Positions 1-8,417 of a stretch of 64,000 nt of DNA are shown piece by piece. Under the pieces are notes generated by a model. It made no database searches. It was not told where the DNA came from and saw only the letters and a program-made list of their open reading frames with translations. This stretch comes from an uncultured Bacteroides sp. GTDB lineage: Bacteria > Bacteroidota > Bacteroidia > Bacteroidales > Bacteroidaceae. The position numbers and the translations under genes are program-made. The stretch spans positions 120,491 to 184,490 of the forward strand of contig NZ_CALDPF010000034.1 in NCBI RefSeq assembly GCF_937912035.1, given 5' to 3'. Positions within the stretch are counted from its first letter, which is position 1. Each line of letters starts with the position of its first letter.

Positions 1-205
1 AAAATACCAGCATAGCAGCCAAAAGCATCCATACAGTATCAAGACCAGTTGTAGTCTGTGCCAGAGTCTCGGCAAGTGTATCGACAGTTGCCGCTTCTTC
101 AGAAATAGTATCCTGAGCCATAACAACGCCAGGAAGTGCTAACGATAGGGATGCGACGCCCCTGAGGAATGTACTGCTACATCCCTTTGATATAAGAGTT
201 TTCAT
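1..205 (-). CDS. amtB: Ammonium transporter AmtB, N-terminal part (runs off the window)
   Basis: Reading left from an ATG at 203-205, about 68 residues are visible before the window edge. They begin with a Sec-type signal sequence (positively charged start, hydrophobic stretch, a VMAQD-like cleavage region), then an acidic, Thr-rich linker, then TGLDTVWMLLAAMLVF, which matches the start of the first membrane helix of Amt/Rh ammonium channels. A cleaved leader before the first helix is usual for Amt proteins. The gene follows a PII gene with a gap of 62 bp, the normal amtB partner arrangement. Family assignment rests on this first helix and on context, because the pore residues lie outside the window. 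Confidence 0.8.
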   Translation of the reverse strand, partial: MKTLISKGCSSTFLRGVASLSLALPGVVMAQDTISEEAATVDTLAETLAQTTTGLDTVWMLLAAMLVF

Positions 206-267
206 AAAAATCAAAGATTATTTAAACGATGTATTCTGTTTTACAATAAAAATGACAAGCCATGCAA

Positions 268-624
268 TCATTTCTCCTGTTCGGCATTATAAAGAGCGAT
301 ATCACCTCTTTCACCTGTACGTATGCGTATAGCATCCTCTATAGGAATCACAAATATACGTCCGTCGCCAATCTCGCCTGTATGTGCGGCTTTCATTATG
401 GCTTCAACTGTTTTTTCCACATTCTTGTTTCTCACAACAATAGAAATCAGAATACGTTCTATCGAACTCGTATCGTAAACTACTCCACGATATATACGTC
501 CTTCCCGTGTTTTTCCCACGCCTCTTACATCATAATAGGAAAACCATTCAATATCGGCTTCCAAAAGCGCTTCTTTTACATCGTCGAACTTTGTCCGGCG
601 AATGATAGCTTCAATCTTTTTCAT
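268..624 (-). CDS. glnK: PII-type nitrogen regulatory protein (GlnK/GlnB family)
   Basis: A 118-residue protein of normal PII length. It opens with MKKIEAIIRR, has a T-loop (about 33-55) with VRGVG and IYRGVVY, and a B-loop/C-terminal block TGEIGDGRIFV followed by IRIRTGE. Tyr45 and Tyr50 align with E. coli Tyr46 and Tyr51, with one residue fewer in the loop, so the usual uridylylation position is present; whether it is modified here is unknown. PII proteins sense ATP/ADP and 2-oxoglutarate and bind AmtB to close it under nitrogen excess. Lying directly upstream of amtB argues for glnK rather than glnB. An outer membrane protein gene precedes it in the same direction. Confidence 0.93.
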   Translation of the reverse strand: MKKIEAIIRRTKFDDVKEALLEADIEWFSYYDVRGVGKTREGRIYRGVVYDTSSIERILISIVVRNKNVEKTVEAIMKAAHTGEIGDGRIFVIPIEDAIRIRTGERGDIALYNAEQEK

Positions 625-692
625 AATCTCGTCTCGTTATTGTATTTGTATGTTGTATATGTATATTGTATTTGTATGTAGATGCTAGAATA

Positions 693-1403
693 TCAAAAAC
701 TGATTCCGGCTACGAAATATGCTCCTTTAGTTGTAGGATTCCAGATAGCCTGAGCCCAAAGCGGAAGAGAAAAACAATCTGTTATCTTTATCTCTTTTGA
801 TGCCTGAAGACTTATGGCAGAAACTTTAAAACCGTTGGAATAACCATTATAGAAATCATTAGCCCAAGGAGTGGCTCCAATCTCTGCTGTCCAATCAATG
901 CCTCCCAATGAGAATGGTGCCGAAACAGAAAAATATGAAGCATATGCATCTTTACCATCTTCGTTTACACCTACCGAACCAGCAAAATTAGTAAACCAAT
1001 TGACCGCTACAGGTCCGAAATCGTAACCCAAGGCAACTTCAAATGTATGAGCATCCTTATAATCGGAATAACGTGCAGGCGAATCCGCACTTGTAAACCA
1101 ATAGTCAGTCACTCCGACACTAAAACCACCATACTCATATCCAAGGGTCAAATCAAGTTCTTTAGTATCTGTGCCTTCAAAACCTACAGACCCCCAGGCC
1201 GACAAAGAGAAACCTTTGTACGAAAGTCCTGCTCCCGGCTGGATGCTTACACCACCCAGATCCTGACCACGCCAGATGTAACCACTGACCAAGTCAGCTC
1301 CTACCGACGCTTCAACCTTGTCCTGCGCCTTAACACCCGATGCTGATGCCAATCCAATAATAGCAAAAAGCAACATCATTTTTCTACCTTTAATCATTTT
1401 CAT
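693..1403 (-). CDS. Small outer membrane beta-barrel protein linked to the ammonium genes
   Basis: A 236-residue protein with a signal peptide (charged start, hydrophobic run to LASASGVKAQ) followed by alternating, aromatic-rich strands ending in a terminal Phe (YFVAGISF), the usual signature of an outer membrane barrel. The mature start, SVGADLVSGYIWRGQDLGG, resembles the TorF-like putative porin family; that assignment is tentative. It lies 68 bp upstream of the PII gene in the same orientation and probably heads an operon with glnK and amtB, which suggests a role in passage of a nitrogen source across the outer membrane (inference from position). ATG codons at codons 3 and 9 are possible alternative starts. 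Confidence 0.7.
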   Translation of the reverse strand: MKMIKGRKMMLLFAIIGLASASGVKAQDKVEASVGADLVSGYIWRGQDLGGVSIQPGAGLSYKGFSLSAWGSVGFEGTDTKELDLTLGYEYGGFSVGVTDYWFTSADSPARYSDYKDAHTFEVALGYDFGPVAVNWFTNFAGSVGVNEDGKDAYASYFSVSAPFSLGGIDWTAEIGATPWANDFYNGYSNGFKVSAISLQASKEIKITDCFSLPLWAQAIWNPTTKGAYFVAGISF

Positions 1404-1519
1404 ATCTCTTTACCTTTTTAAAATGAACTTTTGTCTTATTTAAACCAACATCCATGGATTATTGCTATCTATTAGAAAGCATTAAAGTTATATTTATATC
1501 TTTATGTCTTTCTTTACTG

Positions 1520-1553
1520 CAAAAGTACAGCTTTTTGAAAGAAAAAATTCAAT
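1520..1553 (-). promoter_or_regulatory. Candidate promoter of the OMP-glnK-amtB operon
   Basis: On the minus strand TACTTTTG (1520-1527) fits the Bacteroidetes -7 element TAnnTTTG. ATTG at 1550-1553, 22 nt upstream, is a weak -33 element. The start codon lies about 120 nt downstream. The rest of the 1404-1794 gap is AT-rich and shows no gene. Confidence 0.4.
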
Positions 1554-1730
1554 TTACCTATACTTTATGTACACTAAAATGCACAAGTAACAAATCCAAA
1601 GAAAATAAGATATTTTTAATTACAGTTTTCAATTATTACATATATCATTTTTACTATTTAATACATCGCTAAAATATAAGAGAAAATATATACCGGATTT
1701 ATGCCATACAACATATAAATAACTCCTTCT

Positions 1731-1765
1731 TTTGACAACATATTATACTAAAGTTTATAACTTTG
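1731..1765 (+). promoter_or_regulatory. Candidate sodB promoter
   Basis: TTTG at 1731-1734 and TAACTTTG at 1758-1765 match the Bacteroidetes -33 and -7 elements. The 23-nt spacing is slightly long. The ATG of sodB follows 29 nt after the -7 element. Confidence 0.5.
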
Positions 1766-1794
1766 CAATATAATGATTTTAAAACGTTTTTACT

Positions 1795-2367
1795 ATGATT
1801 CACGAAATGCCAAAGCTTCCTTACGACATGGAAGCACTAGCTCCTAAAATGAGCAAAGAAACTTTCGATTACCACTATGGCAAGCACCTGCAAACCTATG
1901 TAAACAACCTGAACAAACTTATAGCAGGTACACAATTCGAGAACATGAGCCTGGAAGACATCATCCGTAACGCCCAAGGACCAACATTCAACAATGCGGC
2001 ACAGACATGGAACCATACATTCTTCTTCATGTCGCTCACACCTGAGCAAAAGGAAATTCCATCAACACTGTCCGACAAGATAAACTCCATATTTGGTTCC
2101 ATAGAAAAATTCAAAGAAGAATTTACCAAATCAGCATTAGGCGTGTTCGGCTCAGGATGGACTTGGCTCGTAAAAGACAATGAAAATAATCTGAAAATAA
2201 TGAATACAGCCAATGCCGGCAACCCTATCACCGACGGTTTTACACCACTTATGGTTATTGACGTTTGGGAACACGCATACTATATTGACTACAGAAATAA
2301 TCGTGCAGCTTTTATTGAAAACTTCTGGTCACTTATCAACTGGAGCAAAGTTGCGGAAAGATTATAA
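1795..2367 (+). CDS. sodB: Superoxide dismutase, Fe type (possibly cambialistic)
   Basis: A 190-residue protein of normal length for bacterial Fe/Mn SOD, which converts superoxide to oxygen and hydrogen peroxide in the cytoplasm. The four metal ligands are in place: His27 (FDYHYGKH), His74 (TWNHTFFF), Asp156 and His160 (VIDVWEHAYY). Gln70, just before the second ligand motif, is the second-sphere glutamine position typical of Fe-type enzymes. Bacteroides SODs are known to work with either metal depending on oxygen exposure, so metal use cannot be settled here. It is a single-gene unit with its own promoter-like elements upstream and a strong terminator directly downstream. Confidence 0.96.
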   Translation: MIHEMPKLPYDMEALAPKMSKETFDYHYGKHLQTYVNNLNKLIAGTQFENMSLEDIIRNAQGPTFNNAAQTWNHTFFFMSLTPEQKEIPSTLSDKINSIFGSIEKFKEEFTKSALGVFGSGWTWLVKDNENNLKIMNTANAGNPITDGFTPLMVIDVWEHAYYIDYRNNRAAFIENFWSLINWSKVAERL

Positions 2368-2389
2368 ATAGGCTTTCAACACCTCATAA

Positions 2390-2453
2390 AAAAACGCTTT
2401 GACGTTTTAATTAAAATAACAAAGCATTTTAGTTAAAACGTCAAAGCGTTTTT
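2390..2453. terminator. Bidirectional terminator between sodB and the convergent lipoprotein gene
   Basis: A perfect 21-bp inverted repeat (arms 2390-2410 and 2433-2453, core ACGCTTTGACGT) with a 22-nt loop. A-rich left flank and T-rich right flank suit termination in both directions. It sits between two convergent genes. Confidence 0.85.
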
Positions 2454-2457
2454 ATTT

Positions 2458-3282
2458 TTACTCAATCACGGTCTCAGCTATCTTCTTTTTAAGAAACTGA
2501 ACCTTCAAATTAGCTTCTTTCTGTTCTTTTCTAATCTCCTCCATCGAAGCCAAAACCTGTGCCAATTTGCTAACCTCAACTATTGCCTTGATATCAGGAG
2601 AATACATTACAGTCCTATATGTTCTATCACCAATAAATTCAAGTTTCAATGACTTGGCATCTTTATTTGCTATTATAAATCCAACTACTCCACCATCTGA
2701 ACCAACCTTATAATCTGCCTTTTCTATCTTACGTCCCAAATCTGAAGTGACATACATATCTGGTGATGCAGGTGTCTGAGCAAATGCATCACTAGAACTA
2801 ACTTTTACCGAAGTATGGTTCAGCGTTCCTCCGGCACAATAAATCGAAGTGAGAGACATTTCTCCTTTTTCGCTAACGCAAGCCCTAAGAAACGTACGAC
2901 CTATATTCTTTTCTACCACCTGAGAAGGATAAAAATAGTTTCCTACCTCCTGATATGCTGTATCTTTTTCCAATACGAATCCGACTTTCATCGAGTCTAA
3001 AACAGATTGTTTAACAGCCAACATGCTGTCAAGATATGCCAATGAAATATTCTGTTCTTCCAGTTCAACCTGCTGCATTAACTTTATTGCTTTCTTACGC
3101 ACATCAAACACTTTCGGATATAAATTTCTGATACTGTCTATTTGCAACTTGGCTTCACTATAATTTGCCGAACGAAATGAAGCTTCTGCTCTGCTCAATA
3201 GTTCTGAAGCTTTTTTTTCTTCTTGTCCACATGAAACAAGAAACAAAATCATAAACGGTACAATAAATCTTCTGACTTTCAT
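2458..3282 (-). CDS. Lipoprotein of unknown function with a helical C-terminus
   Basis: I start the gene at the ATG at 3280-3282, because that gives a clean lipoprotein signal (MKVRRF, hydrophobic run, lipobox LVSC at residues about 15-18). An open frame extends upstream to 3363 but would bury the signal. The 274-residue product has a helical, TPR-like N-terminal part (about 25-95, 'SELLSRAEASFRSANYSEAKLQI'-type helices), a middle region rich in beta strand (about 100-215), and a charged C-terminal helix likely to form a coiled coil (about 225-270). I do not recognise a named domain. It is probably anchored in a membrane and facing the periplasm or surface. It converges on sodB and shares its terminator. 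Confidence 0.7.
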   Translation of the reverse strand: MKVRRFIVPFMILFLVSCGQEEKKASELLSRAEASFRSANYSEAKLQIDSIRNLYPKVFDVRKKAIKLMQQVELEEQNISLAYLDSMLAVKQSVLDSMKVGFVLEKDTAYQEVGNYFYPSQVVEKNIGRTFLRACVSEKGEMSLTSIYCAGGTLNHTSVKVSSSDAFAQTPASPDMYVTSDLGRKIEKADYKVGSDGGVVGFIIANKDAKSLKLEFIGDRTYRTVMYSPDIKAIVEVSKLAQVLASMEEIRKEQKEANLKVQFLKKKIAETVIE

Positions 3283-3485
3283 ATGTACATTATTATATAT
3301 TAATACGGCAAAAATACATAATATTACATCAAACAAACACATTATTTGATAAAAAATAATCACAGAGTTATCTTTCTATTCCTAAAACACAAATAAGAAC
3401 AAAAAAACATCATTTACATAACATCTGATTATCAAAGAATTACGCATCAAGCAGTAAAAATAATCACAAAAAAGTTTATAAATAA

Positions 3486-3516
3486 TTTGCAGTTTCAAAA
3501 AAAAGTCATACCTTTG
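3486..3516 (+). promoter_or_regulatory. tRNA-Lys promoter
   Basis: TTTG at 3486-3489 and TACCTTTG at 3509-3516, separated by 19 nt, match the Bacteroidetes vegetative promoter almost perfectly. The mature tRNA begins 37 nt after the -7 element. Confidence 0.75.
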
Positions 3517-3553
3517 CACTCGCAATCGAGAAATAACGATAGCAAACAGGATT

Positions 3554-3626
3554 GATTCGCTAGCTCAGCAGGTAGAGCACAACACTTTTAATGTTGGGGT
3601 CTTGGGTTCGAGCCCCAAGCGGATCA
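3554..3626 (+). tRNA. tRNA-Lys(TTT)
   Basis: A 73-nt cloverleaf. Acceptor stem GATTCGC/GCGGATC (one T-G pair), D stem GCTC/GAGC, anticodon stem CAACA/TGTTG around loop CTTTTAA (anticodon TTT), T stem TTGGG/CCCAA with loop TTCGAGC, discriminator A. CCA is not encoded. The 3' half is the left copy of the direct repeat that bounds the island downstream. Confidence 0.96.
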
Positions 3627-3628
3627 CT
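3584..3628 (+). repeat. Left attachment-site repeat (attL-like) in tRNA-Lys
   Basis: The 45 bases from the anticodon loop to just past the tRNA 3' end recur exactly at 10019-10063. A tRNA 3' half as a direct repeat flanking foreign-looking DNA is the classic footprint of a tyrosine-integrase element. Confidence 0.8.
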
Positions 3629-3637
3629 CAGAAATTC

Positions 3638-3670
3638 AAGCGATTATCTCAAAAAGATAGTCGCTTTTTT
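3638..3670 (+). terminator. Terminator after tRNA-Lys
   Basis: An 11-bp stem (AAGCGATTATC with GATAGTCGCTT, one T-G pair), a short loop (about 3649-3655) and a T run. A close but not identical version follows the right repeat at 10070-10103. Confidence 0.75.
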
Positions 3671-3699
3671 CATTATAATATACTACGTTTTGGCGCATT

Positions 3700-3721
3700 T
3701 GTGTAAACCAGTGTGTAAACC
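3700..3721 (+). repeat. Two short direct repeats TGTGTAAACC near the left end
   Basis: TGTGTAAACC occurs at 3700-3709 and 3712-3721, and a third time at 9887-9896 near the right end of the island. The positions, just inside each attachment repeat, suit integrase or excisionase arm sites. This is inferred from position only. Confidence 0.4.
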
Positions 3722-3730
3722 GAAAAACAA

Positions 3731-3898
3731 ATGAGCGAAACAATTAAAGTACTATGTTACAAATCAAAAATTCTTAGTAATGGAGAGTATCCCCTGATGT
3801 TATGTGTCTGCAAAGACCGTAAAAGAAAGTTTCAAAGTCTTGGACTATCCATAAAAGCGGAACAATGGGACTTCAAGACGAACAAGCAAAACAGGTAA
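3731..3898 (+). pseudogene. Truncated tyrosine recombinase (integrase), N-terminal remnant
   Basis: From the ATG at 3731 the frame gives 55 residues and stops at 3896-3898. The sequence (SKILSNGEYPLMLCV, KDRKRKFQSLGLSI, EQWDF) matches the start of the arm-type DNA-binding domain of Bacteroides integrases, which are normally about 400 residues. The core-binding and catalytic domains with the Arg-His-Arg-Tyr residues are absent. It stands directly inside the left attachment repeat, where an element's integrase is expected. A small 8-bp hairpin (AAGGGCAC/GTGTCCTT, about 3999-4022) and the insertion sequence follow. The element can no longer move itself. Confidence 0.7.
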
Positions 3899-4046
3899 GG
3901 GAAGCATATAATTTCATGCGAATAAAGATATTAGACCATATTCATTATTTCTAATGCAGGTTACTACAGTTTTACGGATGAAGTGATACTGTAACATTAA
4001 GGGCACTCAATCGGGTGTCCTTAATTTATAATATTCACTTCACTAC

Positions 4047-5344
4047 TGTCCACTAAAAATGGACAAGGTTAAAAATTAAATAAATTCGGTTCACTTGAAT
4101 CATATCGGTCTTTGACATTTTTGAAATTCGATTTGTCAAACAAGTCACTGAGATGTGTTTTGTCGGTCAGAGAGATTCCGAGTATTTGGAGAATTTCATA
4201 GACGTTACGTTCTAATTTCATATCGTGTTTGACTATTGCTACTAAGCAGTAAGTGATTATCGCACAATAGATTTGTATGCGTACAGCGTTTTCCGATGTT
4301 CCCCAGAACTTCTTAATCCTGAGGTGTTGTTTTTATCCATTTGAAGAACAGTTCAACACTCCATCTGTTTCGATAAAGCGATGATATAAACTCTGCAGAT
4401 GCGTCAAGATTATTTGTCAGGAAGATGTATCGTGTACCGTCTTCAGGATTTTCAATGATGAGTTTTCTAAGTTCCTCTGGGTAATCCTTAGAACTTTTAT
4501 AAACCGTAAAGCATCCGATTACATCCGATACTACACCTTCTGGCAATCTTCGTTTCCAGGTTTTAGGCTTGATCCGTACATTTGTTTTGGCTCGTACAAT
4601 GAAGAAAGCACCTATACGATTTATTGTATTAAGGTTGCTGAAATCGTTATACCCTCGGTCGAATATATAATGCGCTCCTGATTCATATGGAATCTCAGGC
4701 ATAGCCTTTGAATCGTGAATATTGGCAGGTGTAATATACACAAATGCAGGCACTTCCGCTTCAATATCGTAGAGTGTATGCAACTTTATTCCGCCTTTAT
4801 GTTTGCGAAATTTAGCCCACTCAAACACTGACAGGCACAGATCAATCGTTGTAGAGTCAAATGCATAAACATGACCGTCAAGTTCGAATATTTTATTGAT
4901 TCTACGCTTGCGGGCCTCGGCAATCATGAATGTTGCGTACTCTTCGAAGATGAGGTAGTTACGTTGCTCATTAGCCTTACTAAGATTGCTCCGAGTTACA
5001 GACTTCCCGATTCCGAGATGGTAAAGTTTTCCAGCATGAGCTTCAATAGCCACAATCAAATCTCTAAGACTATCTCGATTGGAAGCTGACCGAACATCAT
5101 CGTAAGCAGCTGATTCCAACAGGTATAGCTCTTGATATACTTATCGCCTTCATACTTTGTAACGATACGATTGAATTTACTTCGGTCAAGGAACTTAACT
5201 AATTGGGCAAAAATATATGGGTCTTTATGCATAACGGCCTGAAAATTACTACAAAAGTAAATTCAAATCCGTTCCCCCAAAAATCTCCTATAACAAATTG
5301 AATTTCAATAATTTCAAAGAACTTCTATGATTTTTTAGTGGACA
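4047..5344 (-). mobile_element. IS4-family-like insertion sequence with broken transposase
   Basis: The 1,298-bp unit is bounded by inverted repeats TGTCCACTAAAAA at 4047-4059 and its complement at 5332-5344. It contains one transposase gene on the minus strand covering almost its whole length. The product is like the Bacteroides DDE transposases with a DUF4372-type N-terminus. I see no convincing target duplication beside the ends (at most 3 bp), so the site may have decayed or the exact ends may be off by a base. It separates the integrase remnant from the rest of the island. Confidence 0.85.
4069..5232 (-). pseudogene. IS4-type DDE transposase, two frameshifts
   Basis: The original gene starts at the ATG at 5230-5232 (MHKDPYIFAQLVKFLDRSKF) and ends at the stop at 4069-4071 (EPNLFNF). 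Over this length (1,164 nt, 388 codons) one base has been lost near 5083 (CTTCC where CTTTCC keeps the frame) and one gained near 4331 (five T in place of four), so the total length is again a multiple of three. The largest intact piece, 4313-5119, holds the DDE core: FELDGHVYAFDSTTIDL with the first Asp, YIFDRGYND with the second, and RNRWSVELFFKWIK with the Glu. After the second shift the frame resumes as HLRIKKFWGTSENAVR. Both changes lie in homopolymers, so sequencing error is a real alternative to decay. Confidence 0.85.
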
Positions 5345-5397
5345 CTAATGAGAATCTCTATATATTTATTTGTTAAACTGATTAATACAAAACAAAA

Positions 5398-5665
5398 ATG
5401 ATAAATAGATTAATTACTTTTTTTATTAGGGATAATAATCTCCATACCACTATTAGCCGATAGAGGAGAACGTGGCGCCTGGAATGAGGTTAATAAAGAT
5501 TCATCATCAACTCCATTCTGGCTCATTGCATTATTAGTCATTGTAGGTTATATAACTTACAACATTTTTAATGATGATGATGAAAATGATACGCCTAAAG
5601 GTTGCATAGCAACAATAATTGTTTTCATTCTCATATTTATACTTATTTACATTATTAACCATTAG
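5398..5665 (+). pseudogene. Small two-helix membrane protein, frameshifted in a T7 run
   Basis: An ATG at 5398 opens a frame (MINRLITF) that stops early. Removing one T from the run of seven at 5418-5424 joins it to a frame open to the stop at 5663-5665, giving about 88 residues. The product would have an N-terminal hydrophobic helix (FLLGIIISIPLL), a charged loop, a second helix (FWLIALLVIVGYITY), an acidic patch (NDDDENDTP) and a third hydrophobic stretch at the C-terminus. No family is recognised. It lies between the IS and the large nuclease gene. Either a real frameshift or a homopolymer base-call error would explain it. Confidence 0.5.
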
Positions 5666-5783
5666 GAAATTATAGAAAATATCTTGTGCATTTTATAATC
5701 TCAAAGTATTAATTTTCTAAAGTTAATAAGTTGATAATTTTATTAGTCTAAATAATATTATATCTTTACCAAGAGATTAATAA

Positions 5784-8402
5784 ATGAATGTTATGGCAGA
5801 AATATCTGATATTCTCAAGATAGGAAAAGAAAAATACTTGAAAGAAAATCTTCAACAAGAATTCTATGAACAAATAAAAATGTTTAGCGGTCGTACAACA
5901 AGTTTTCAATGTAAGGAAGAATACGGAACAAAAAGATATGAAATTAAAACTTTCAAACTTTATCCCGATATGCATCGAGAAGAGCGAAAATATCAAATTG
6001 ATGAAAAAGATGGCGAATTTATAATTAAATATGGACTTAAACCTTATTTAATTTTACAAGCCCTTCCTTATCGTGATAAAGAAGATTTTCTAATTGAATT
6101 CAAAGAAAGGTTAAATCGGTTAATTTCTAAAGTTAGAAAAGAAGACTATGATAATAACAGAGCCTTTTATGAAGAAGTACACCTAATGAATAATATGATT
6201 CTTGACATAGAAGACCCTGTACATGACCAAGAAGGTCTTATACGCTTAGGTTCAATGACATATAATGATAAAGAAAAGGAATTTGCAAAGAAGTACGGAG
6301 ATAATTTTTTAGCTGATTGGAAATCTTTTAGAAATAAGCAAAAAGAGGATTATAAAAAAATAGAAAATTATTATATAATTTATGAAGATTTATACAATAG
6401 TCACTTTGAAGATTTAAAATTATATTCCTTAATGTTTAGAAATGTATGGCTGGGTAACTATTATAGTGACCCATTGTCTGTAATATATTTTTCTGAAAAC
6501 TACAACAACATTGTTGGATATAAAGAAAAATTAAAAACGCAAAATACACCAAAATCACAAATTGCATTTCTCTATTATGAAAATGAAGCATTATTTCCAT
6601 ATATCTGTAGTGAATATGCTCAAGTATGTTTTTCGAGAAAGACCCAAACTGTTCCTATTATAAATGCTCTGAATATATTTCAATCAGGAATAATACCTCA
6701 AGTCTTTAGCATTGGCAATATGACAGAGGAACAATGTCAAGACATTTTAGATAAAATGGATAATCTAAAAGAAAAATACTTATCAATATATGACAAATGC
6801 GGTAAGTCAGAAGTAAATATATGCTATAATAAAATTCAATTCACACAAGAAGTTTTTATTCCTATACTTGCAGGAATTAACTATTATTTTAGTGGGCTTA
6901 GCATAGAAAAGCATGATTATTATTATAAGTCTTTTGAAAGAAAAAGATTATTTCGTTTCCTTTTTAAAAAATATAATAAAAAAGATGATGTAAAAGATGA
7001 GGTTCAAAATATTAAAATCATTTTTAATTCGTATGTCAAACAAGTAAACGATAGGTTACAAGAACTATATTATCAAATTAGTAGTCTATCTAATAAAATT
7101 CATGCAATAAAAGAAAATATTCAGGCACAAGAAAGATATTGTGAACTAAATGCAAATGGTTATGATTATTTTTCAATAAGAGATTATGAAATGAATCAAG
7201 AACTTGAAAGAAAAAAACGAGAAATAACGAACAATTTTATCAAATGGGAAAATGAACAAAACCAAAAAATCCAAGAGTATGATAATATTATCAATGGAAT
7301 AAGAGGACAAATAGATACAACAAAAAAACATTTTGACAGTGAAATAACGAAATTATTGAAAGAAACCTCTCTGTGGAATTTTGTCTATAACAACCAAAAA
7401 GAAATAATATATTACATTAACAATTGTAATATTAGGGCATATTATATATGCTGGATAAAAAAGCCAGATAAAATGAGGAAATTAGATAAAGATAAATCTA
7501 TTGCGCCAAATTTTAATTTACATTACAGATGTTTATTTTCAAATGAAACAAACAATATACATATATCTTACTCACACCTAATACAATTATGGATAGAGAA
7601 CATTAAATTAGAAGAAAAGAAAAAACTGGAGCTTAAAAAACAAGAAGAAGAAGCACGTAAAGAAAAATTCAGATTTAATCAAAGGAATACTCATCCTCTT
7701 GATTCTAATATATCTTTCCATGCGTCTGACCATACTTACATAGTAAATGGAATCCATTTAGAATCTGTAACAACATTTGTTAATAATGCTTTTCCTAAAT
7801 TCGATGTAGAAGTTCATGCGAAACAGAAAGCTGAGAAACTGGGCATTTCCATGCAAGAAGTAATAGAAATGTGGGAGCAAAAAGGAAAAGAAAGTCGAGA
7901 TTTGGGTACTATAATGCATCAAAATATAGAAAACTATTTCAAAGGCATTGATTCTCCTAACGATAAAACTTTTATGTTGTTCAAAACATTTGCAAATAAT
8001 TTTAAATTATCTCCATACCGTACAGAATGGTCTGTGTATGATTGGGATTATAAAATAGCAGGAACTATTGATTTTGTAGATTATCAAAATGGAGAATTTT
8101 CTATTTATGACTGGAAACGTAGTGATAAAGTTATTACAAACGGACTTCCAATAAAAAACAATAAGTATGGAGAAAAAGGAATTTATCCACTAGAGAATTT
8201 AGACAACTCGCCTTATTATCATTATGCTTTACAATTAAGTTTATACAAATTTATATTGGAAAGAAATTATAATATCAAAGTTTCAAAATTGAGATTAGGG
8301 ATATTCCATCCAAGCTATAACAAACCATATATTTTAGAAATGCCATATCTTGAAAAAGAACTAAATTCAATATTTAACCTTCACTCTGAAATTATATTTT
8401 AA
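5784..8402 (+). CDS. Large protein with C-terminal PD-(D/E)XK (RecB/Cas4-like) nuclease domain; candidate defence nuclease
   Basis: An 872-residue protein. Residues 1 to about 630 match no family I recognise. They are rich in Tyr, Lys, Glu and Asn, and contain a long helical, probably coiled-coil stretch at about 415-530 and a charged helix just before the nuclease domain (EEKKKLELKKQEEEARKEK). Residues about 645-872 carry the ordered motifs of the RecB/Cas4 branch of PD-(D/E)XK nucleases: a lead-in YIVNGIHLESVTTFV, GTIMH with His712, an Asp at 763 in AGTIDF, Asp776 and Lys778 in YDWKR, and Gln817/Tyr821 in QLSLY. Glu748 (RTEW) is a further acidic candidate. All key residues are intact, so a metal-dependent DNA nuclease is likely. 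The gene is AT-rich like the rest of the island and lies 15 bp before a lipoprotein gene. The first ATG at 5784 is used; a second Met is at codon 4. Role in defence is inferred from island location only. Confidence 0.7.
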   Translation: MNVMAEISDILKIGKEKYLKENLQQEFYEQIKMFSGRTTSFQCKEEYGTKRYEIKTFKLYPDMHREERKYQIDEKDGEFIIKYGLKPYLILQALPYRDKEDFLIEFKERLNRLISKVRKEDYDNNRAFYEEVHLMNNMILDIEDPVHDQEGLIRLGSMTYNDKEKEFAKKYGDNFLADWKSFRNKQKEDYKKIENYYIIYEDLYNSHFEDLKLYSLMFRNVWLGNYYSDPLSVIYFSENYNNIVGYKEKLKTQNTPKSQIAFLYYENEALFPYICSEYAQVCFSRKTQTVPIINALNIFQSGIIPQVFSIGNMTEEQCQDILDKMDNLKEKYLSIYDKCGKSEVNICYNKIQFTQEVFIPILAGINYYFSGLSIEKHDYYYKSFERKRLFRFLFKKYNKKDDVKDEVQNIKIIFNSYVKQVNDRLQELYYQISSLSNKIHAIKENIQAQERYCELNANGYDYFSIRDYEMNQELERKKREITNNFIKWENEQNQKIQEYDNIINGIRGQIDTTKKHFDSEITKLLKETSLWNFVYNNQKEIIYYINNCNIRAYYICWIKKPDKMRKLDKDKSIAPNFNLHYRCLFSNETNNIHISYSHLIQLWIENIKLEEKKKLELKKQEEEARKEKFRFNQRNTHPLDSNISFHASDHTYIVNGIHLESVTTFVNNAFPKFDVEVHAKQKAEKLGISMQEVIEMWEQKGKESRDLGTIMHQNIENYFKGIDSPNDKTFMLFKTFANNFKLSPYRTEWSVYDWDYKIAGTIDFVDYQNGEFSIYDWKRSDKVITNGLPIKNNKYGEKGIYPLENLDNSPYYHYALQLSLYKFILERNYNIKVSKLRLGIFHPSYNKPYILEMPYLEKELNSIFNLHSEIIF

Positions 8403-8417
8403 TACTATCATAAATTT

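Noticed and set aside
3283..3363. Longer N-terminus for the lipoprotein next to sodB
   Set aside because: The added residues place a second hydrophobic stretch before an otherwise complete lipoprotein signal.
4069..5232. Programmed frameshifting in the transposase
   Set aside because: There are two separate shifts, of opposite sign, one near the end of the gene and one near its start. Known programmed IS frameshifts use one slippery site between two frames.
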